Source of the DNA: Ustulina deusta
Taxonomy: Eukaryota; Ascomycota; Sordariomycetes; Xylariales; Xylariaceae
NCBI GenBank assembly: GCA_023159155.1
Contig: JAJNNX010000012.1
Span: 620,001-684,000 of the forward strand
Reading direction: 5' to 3'
DNA length: 64,000 nt
The position numbers and the translations under genes were made by a program. The notes beneath the pieces are model-generated. The model did no database searches, was not told the origin of the DNA, and saw nothing but the letters and a program-made list of their open reading frames with translations. This document shows, piece after piece, positions 57,763 to 64,000 of the stretch; the stretch's first letter is position 1, and each line of letters starts with the position of its first letter.

Positions 57763-58951
57763 TCAATGCAAAATCGGAACTCGTCCGGGAGGCAGCGGCG
57801 CAGAGCCAGGAGGTCTATTATCTCTGGCCAGCACGCTCTCGACGCCGGGAAACTTGGAGCTTGGCTCCAAGTTCTGCCCCAATCTAAGCTGAGTGCGTTG
57901 TTCCTGAGTCAAGAAGCACAATCCGATGAGTAATTGCATTGTGAAGGCTGAGTGGTTCCCAGCATTGTGTCCGATCTCTTTCTCACTACAACACACAAGA
58001 GTTAGTGTTCAGCATCTCGAGTATGGCCTGTGGGTACTCTGGAGGCAGAGAAAAAAGTTTTTTTTGAAAAGAAAATTTTCTTTTTCAAGAATTATACCCT
58101 ACAGAGCCGCCGTTACGCTCTTAAAATTTTGCAGAATATAAAGAAAATGGTGGCATAATTACGTACTGGGCTCGGTGCTGGATCCCGAAAACATCCAGGC
58201 AAGTGAGGAATGTTGGGTTGGGTATGCGTTCGAGAACTAGTGGATGGCGTCTGATATCCCACTGCTGAAAGAACTGAGTGTTCCTGTACCAGGGCGTAGC
58301 CTTGATCTGGGGATGGTGATTCTCGTCACCCCAGCCTACTAGAATGACAACGCGTCGATGTCCTCTCTCGATGTCCACATGGGTGAGTCCTTCAAAAGCA
58401 GCTTTTTCGAATGCTTCCTCAAGAGTTTTTAGAAGTTTCTCACGGCTAATGAAGCTCGACTTGCGGTAGGAGAAATGGTACGGCTGGGCTGTATGAGTCG
58501 GCGAGTTGCAAGTTCCGGGATGATGGCCTGCTGTGTCCAAGACAATAAAGTGTCGGCTAAGCGCAAGTTTCGTGATGTTTTCGCCGCGAGGACCTGGAGC
58601 CACACATCCAGGTATTCTCTTCTTTCGACTACCTTTTACGCCGTCATAGATTGTGGCGGTGTCATATATAGTGTATCCGATTTCAGTGACCATATCGGCG
58701 TTCTCACAGTGAGTATTGACAGAAATGCTGAAAAGAACAACTGACGTGTCTTTTGGCATCCTTTGAGTGGAACTGACCGGCCAGAACTGCCGCGATTCTT
58801 TTGAAGGTTTCATCTCCAGAAAGGCGTTGGTTGGGGGGATCACATAAAGGGGATTTTTGGTCCCAGCAAATTGCACATTTCCGTCCCTGTCTTTGAAAAA
58901 GCTACCATAGCCGAGCAGTACTGGGAGGAATGCAGGTGGGGGAGTAGACAT
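57763..58951 (-). CDS. Gfd2/YDR514C-like RNase H-fold protein lacking catalytic residues
   Basis: Exons 58951-58167 and 57985-57763 give 335 residues; the 181-nt intron has donor gtacgt and acceptor gtgttgtag. The splice creates GIQHRAHEKEIGHNAGNHSA, matching the HNAGNDA block of the Gfd2/YDR514C C-terminal domain (DEDDh-like fold). Earlier blocks also fit: VVLFSISVNTHCENADMVTEIGYTIYD in the first strand region (quoted in two parts here: VVLFSISVNTHC, then MVTEIGYTIYD), ENITKLALSRHFIVLD, FSYRKSSFISREKLLKTL and RRVVILVGWGDENHH. Active relatives have D-x-E in the first block, HD in the fourth and D in HNAGND; here these are S-x-N, WG and H. It is thus probably not a nuclease but may still bind RNA or protein. 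The frame is intact, 12 kb from another DEDDh-fold gene. Confidence 0.7.
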
Positions 58952-61276
58952 TTTCAAATATCGAAAAGATGATGGAAAGTTTGGAGGCTAGTCAGTCCTA
59001 ATTTCAGAGACTGACAGGCAGAGATACAGGGAATGGTTGATCGAAGCGCAGAAAAGTTCTCAATGGAGAGGGGAGGCGTGGTGGTGAGGACGTGGAGAAT
59101 TTCTGTAGAGCTCAGGATTACAGAACGCGGAGGAAGGGCACTGGTAGAAAAGAACGCGATACAGACACGGGTCCCATGTTGAAAAGAAAGTACTAAAACC
59201 ACAGCGATACAGGATGTGCGTCTCCTAGGAGACCATTTTAGCAGGGAAAACATATCATTCACTAATTGTGCTCTGGCCCGGGCTTGGATCTTGTTGGTGG
59301 GAAGCATTTACACTAGCACTACACAATGTGGCAAAATATAGAGCCAGGTACCTCAACAGCGATTAAGTTATAACTGTGAGGGGGACAAAGGCTTGTTACC
59401 TAAACGTGCTAAAAATACCTAATTTCAAGTAGAATGATGCTAGTTGAGTGAATATTGTTCAAGTCTTCATGCTATTTTTGAATACTGACTTCTATGTCAA
59501 AAGGATTTCAATTATAGGCTCGTGTCCTTGATGGTACAAAACCGACTGCTTCACAACTCACTGCATTCAGAGTACAAAGTTGTTGCACCACCTGAACAAC
59601 CATTTCACAACAACTCTAGCGTTAATAGGTTTCCGTGATTGTGGAAAAAAAAATTCTTTTGAGGAAGTGATTTTCAGCCCAATACACCAAACTTGCTAAA
59701 ACACAATATTCTTTGAAAATGTAAACAATTGTTGGGATTTTGCAACATAGGATATGTCTATATAAAGGACCGGCTTTCCCCTAAAGTGCTGGGAGGAAAA
59801 AGGTCAGAAATCAATAACATTGAGCCCTTACCTATACACTTCTACCTACTAACAATCTACCTATGACTTGCATTCACTCTGGGGTATCCACCCCTGAAAA
59901 TGTACTATCAATATGTGTTGTTGTGCGTACGGAGGGTGAAGTCTTGGTGTGGAAGTCTCTGTGACCGGAGGGCAAGACTAATTTGTTAGGAAATGAGATC
60001 GACTATGATTAAACAATCCAAACTGAAAGCTGCTAATAGTCCAGTTTTGCAACGCCATAACAGACAAAACAACAACTGCAGGCCATAGGCTGAAGAAACT
60101 GGTTGTGGCGCTGCTTGTGGCAACAAAACGAGGCGAAATGGTCATAAAGTCTGGAGAGTGACAGTCGTATTGCTTAATTCAACACGGATCAAAGACATTA
60201 ATTCTAAGGGGTATTCTGAATAAGACCAATTAAACACAACCTTGCTATTCCATTCCATTGTTAGGTAGCATAGCTTTCTTGATGAGTCGCTATACTAGAG
60301 ACGAGTCAAGATCAGTCATCCTATACTCTACAACATTGCCAAATAAATTATTGTAACCGGTAATTGCACATCTATTAGCCAAAACCAACATGCCGGAGAG
60401 GTTTGTTTATTTGCTCACTACCCCTCTAAAAAACCAGTCAGCTGGTCGGACTATTCTGGGTGCTAATAGAACATCTTCGGGAGGATTGGTGCTCAAAGCA
60501 TCCTAAACTAGGAATCTTATAGCGTCAGATTACTAGGTAGTTTATGAAAACATTTTAAACCCCCTTAGGCCCAATAACTGGAATAGATAAACCTCTTCTT
60601 AGCCAAAGCAGGAACTATCAACTAAAATTGGTTGCCAGCCAATCCTAAAGAAATGCCGGAGCCTATCTAATAGAGGTTCAATTAAACCAAGCAATGCATA
60701 TTGGTAGCACTATGCACGATCTCAGCATAAGTACCTAGGTACCTACTGTCGCTGTGGAAGTACCACGCTGCGACCCAGGTAACCTTACAGGGTTAGCGGA
60801 TTTAGCTTAGCCCCCAATCACACTGTGTCGCAGACACAGCCTTCAGAAGAGCCACAAAAAAAGTCTTGCATGAAGGCCGTGCACCCTGGAGATGTCAATG
60901 GGGATTTGTGTGGCTAGCTCGACGATACACGATTCGGACATTACGGGTCCCTGTCCATACAGAATGGGAGACGACAGAATGGAGGAATGAAAACTCGCGA
61001 TGGTCCCCTCAGCAAACAGCCAAAGATGTTGAACTGAGGAGAGGAGTCGAGTGAGAAACCAAACGATCATTGGGGTGGATTACCGGGGACGAACCGCATT
61101 GGCCAACGGGCGGCAAAGGATGGTCACGGTGGAATGCCGGGAGCTGGAGGATCTGAGGCAGGATCCCTTACGTTATCAGAAGAGCAAAGGTCAACTTCGC
61201 ATCTATGGGGGATGCACTAAGCGAAAGGCGAGCAAGTCTATTTCAACGGACTCTATGAACGTGGTGAGATTATACT
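58952..61276. other. AT-rich spacer of about 2.3 kb
   Basis: No supportable gene. The minus-strand ATG frame at 58954-59307 directly abuts the Gfd2-like start and is most likely a leader open frame. The part 59330-60700 is AT-rich with no coding signal. A GTACCTAGGTACCTAC palindrome cluster lies at about 60730. Open frames at 60866-61344 have no family. Confidence 0.45.
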
Positions 61277-64000
61277 CTAGGCAATGTCGGCCCAGTGCTT
61301 CCTCAGCCTGCCTAGCATCATTTGCACGAACCCGACGTCGGTAACGTCCGGCACGTTTCTCAGCGTCTCGGAATGTTTCCTTGTCTCATCGGTCAGGTAG
61401 GCCAGTCCTCCGCCCTTGGTAGCTGATTTCCCGCGACCGTACTTGCTTTCGAACCACTCTAGCAGCTTGATTGGGGGGTTCTTGGCTGGATCCCGGTCTG
61501 AACTCCGTAGTCTCTCCATCCACTGGTCGGTGGGAAGAGTCTCGAATTCGAGGCCGGCTTTGGCCAACGAAGGAAGCATGTCCCGTGTCCAATGGAAGCG
61601 CCGGGGGTTGAGAACATGGTATACCATGTCGGAGCCCAAGACCGGGTCGCTCGGTTTGTCGTTTTCGGCGACCCCGGCCAGCTCGACAATGGCGGCAGCC
61701 GCGCAGTCGACCGGCAGCCAGCTCATCTCCTGATAGGCGCAATTAGTACCTCGCGGCCTCGGTCGGGGGGGTCTGGCTACTTACTTCGTCCAGCATGGGT
61801 AGGGCGCCTAGCGTGACTGCGGTCTGTATCAGCATAGGCACGCCCTCGGTCGCGTTCCATTCGCCAACCACAGTGTCACCTATCAGCTGCCCTATGCGCA
61901 GCACTTGTGCGGGTGCGCGGGCATTCCGCCTTGCGTTGCGGGTGACGTGTTCTGCCACATACTTTGATCTTGCGTAGCCCGTGTTTTGGGCATGGGCAGG
62001 ATCCATGACGGGGCCTTCTGCTACGGTGCCAGGGCGGGGGGTCCCGCCAGCCGCCGAGACGGAAGAGCAGAAGAAGAACCGGGCCGGATCGGGCGTCTGC
62101 ACCCGGAGACATTGTTGGATCAGGTTGTGGACCGCTCTGATGTGCTGGTTCTCGAAGCTTTGGACGGGGATATTGAAGTTGACGGCCCAGGCGCTGTGGA
62201 TGACCACCGTGAGGATGCGAGTCAACGCCGCGATGCGCGATGGGCTCAGCCCGAAGTCGGGACGGCTGAGGTCACAGGCTAATGGGACCACCTTGCTGCT
62301 TTCTCCGGGCGAGAGCTTGATGCCGCGAGCTTCCAGGGAGCTGAAGACGCGATCCGAGGCCGCGGTGTCTGTAGGCGCGCGCACCATGGCCCACACAGAC
62401 GAAACGTTGGCTCGCGATACCAATTGTGCGAGTAGGTGTGCGCCTAGTCCGCCGGTGACACCCGTCAATAGCTGACCGGTCAGACGTGTCAGCATCGGTA
62501 GGATATTGGTAGACGTGGGAGGGGGTTCCTTACAACGACATCTTTGTCCGGCCGTGGAGCGTCTCCGCCGACGTGCGGCTCGAATGAAGAGTACGCGTCG
62601 ACCAGTTCCTGCATCTTGCTAAGTTCATCCGTTGAAGACTCCTCTCCTAATCTCAACCTCTCGAGGTGGCGGGCAAGCGCTCGGATGTTTCCTGTCTCGT
62701 ATAGGACATTCTGGCTTAGCCTAGGCCCGTTCCCCCCTAGATCGAGCTCCCTCTTGATCAGGTTCCACATCTGGATGCATTGCAAGCTGTCCACGCCCGA
62801 GGCGAAGAATTCGTCCTCTGCCGACAGCTCGATGCCGAGCCGGTCCTTCAGTCCGCGCAGTAGGAAGTCTTCCAACGCTTGTCCCGAGACGGACAACGTG
62901 CCTCCTTTCTCGTTTTCAAACTGCTCGTACGCTGATTCGATCTCCCGCTCGAACTGTCTGTACGTGGGGACACGGATGAAGGTTCCCTTGTCTGTCCGGG
63001 GAAAGGTAGTGTCGGCTGGCAGCACCACAACCAGCTCCTTAGGAATGCGGGAGAAGGTCTCAGCCCGAGAGTTTGCCGCCTCCACGGCCGGCCAGACAGC
63101 CTCGAGGAACTCCTCGTCTGACATGTGAGCTGCCTCATCAGCCCGGAAGATCAGCGCTCCGGGGTAACTTTTGCCCTCGCCAAAGACGACAGCCTCCTTT
63201 ACGCACATTTCCTGGCGGATGCGGCCTTCTATCGAGATTGGCAAGACCTTTTCGCCGTTGATGAGAGTGAACCGGTCGTCCAGCCTGCAGACGTACTTCC
63301 ATAGGCCCGGCTCGGTTGCGTGAGGCGCGAAGAGATCCCTAGTCCGGAAGGACCCCGGCGGGTCGTCCGAGTTGACTGTGCTCTTCGATTTCAACCCGTC
63401 GAGTGCAACACACTCGTACAGCCCAGGCGCGACCTCGTCCATAAGTACAAACGGCCGTGCGGGCGCCAGAAGGCGCAGGTAGTTCCAGTACCGGTCGCTT
63501 GGCGGTCGAGCCGAGTTCATCAGCCTGCCTGTCTCGGTGCTTCGCTCGGCGTCAGCGCTCGCTCGGTCGGTGTAATATACTACCCGGGGGGTGAGATGGA
63601 CTTACACTCCGTAGTTTGCAACCAGATTTACCCCTCGACTTACAAGCAGGTCCCCGAGGTCGTCGGGACAGCTGCTCCCGGCGAAGAGGACCACGTTGAC
63701 TTTTGCTAGAGCCCGTATCCCTGCGTCGGACTCGGCCAGGAGTTTCACGACATACGGCACACAATGGAAGAGCTCCGGTTTCACATGCTCTAGCATCTTT
63801 AGCAAACTCTGCCTTGTCAATGGAAGCAAATAGTTGGCGAGGTATATGGGTTTCCTCGAGTAGATGGACCGGAACACCTCGTAGAACCCATGGCTGTGGA
63901 ACAGGGGCGATGTGAGCAGAGATCGCATGTTCATGTTGAGGGCAAAGGAACCAATGCAGTTTCTGTGGGACAGCCATATGGGCTTCGGCAGCCCGGTAGA
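61277..64000 (-). CDS. NRPS-like carboxylate reductase (A-T-R), 5' end beyond right edge
   Basis: Visible exons: 64000-63606, 63539-62534, 62471-61785 and 61729-61277, with introns of 66, 62 and 55 nt. The window enters inside the adenylation core STGLPKPIWLSHRN (motif A3); SPLFHSHGFYEVFRSIYS, NYGVTETGRLM (A5, across the first splice) and LFRTRD-like RTRDLFAPH with WKYVCRLDDRFTLINGEK (A7-A8) follow. A thiolation domain has DEFFASGVDSLQCIQMWNL, whose Ser takes the phosphopantetheine. The reductase domain begins LLTGVTGGLGAHLLAQLV (NAD(P)-binding) and includes FCSSVSAAGGTPRPG and NTGYARSKYVAEH (Y-x3-K). Family knowledge: such enzymes activate an acid, load it as a thioester and release aldehyde or alcohol. 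The substrate is unknown and no other biosynthetic gene is within the window. Confidence 0.9.

Noticed and set aside
58954..59307. ATG-led 117-codon frame abutting the Gfd2-like start
   Set aside because: Position and composition fit a leader open frame; no homology recognised.
1..64000. tRNA, rRNA, CRISPR, LTR or inverted-repeat transposon
   Set aside because: No matching A/B box pairs, spaced direct repeats, transposase or reverse-transcriptase motifs were noticed by eye; a dedicated search was not possible.

Overview
The window reads as nuclear DNA of a filamentous ascomycete (Pezizomycotina, probably a Sordariomycete; the class is inference). Multi-exon genes have short GT-AG introns, mostly 45-80 nt with CTAAC/CTGAC-like branch sites. 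The families are typical of these fungi: WSC sensor, HET-domain protein, LipA/NB-ARC protein, 2EXR protein, ankyrin/CorA protein, berberine-bridge oxidase and NRPS-like reductase. Gene-poor spacers are full of ACCTAGGTACCT/CTAGGTAGGT-type microsatellite motifs. No tRNA, rRNA, CRISPR array or intact transposon was recognised.

Layout. 0-8.3 kb: a 5' part of an SRR1-like gene running off the left edge, a Nup37-like WD40 nucleoporin candidate, and a WSC-domain cell-wall sensor. 8.3-16 kb: a long gene-poor stretch followed by a HET-domain pseudogene. 16.4-25.5 kb: a catabolic-looking group of an AtuA-family protein, a secreted bicovalent FAD oxidase, an APH-like kinase, and a divergently transcribed acyl-CoA dehydrogenase whose frame is broken. 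26.5-38.3 kb: an RS-rich FHA (SNIP1-like) protein, a large LipA/NB-ARC STAND-type protein with a start-codon intron and a 19-nt exon, and an HTH plus 2EXR protein. 40.4-46.2 kb: a GPI-anchored S41-type peptidase and an intact but divergent argininosuccinate lyase. 46.9-59 kb is rich in damaged genes: a DEDDh exonuclease with an early in-frame TAG, an ankyrin/CorA-like gene with a possible Cys-rich tail and an N-terminal frame break, an unknown gene with an in-frame TAG, shredded SDR and CorA relics, and an intact Gfd2-like protein that lacks nuclease residues. 61.3-64 kb: the 3' part of an A-T-R NRPS-like carboxylate reductase running off the right edge.

How the genes fit together. The APH kinase and the acyl-CoA dehydrogenase are the two halves that are fused in animal ACAD10/ACAD11. 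With the AtuA-type protein beside them they suggest breakdown of hydroxylated or branched acyl chains, although here the dehydrogenase is frameshifted. Several other genes carry single in-frame stops or one-base frame breaks. Most of the stops fit CpA-to-TpA change, so either repeat-induced mutation or decay, or sequence error, should be separated from recoding before any of these genes is called functional. Exon boundaries were inferred by eye from splice signals, frame and family conservation.
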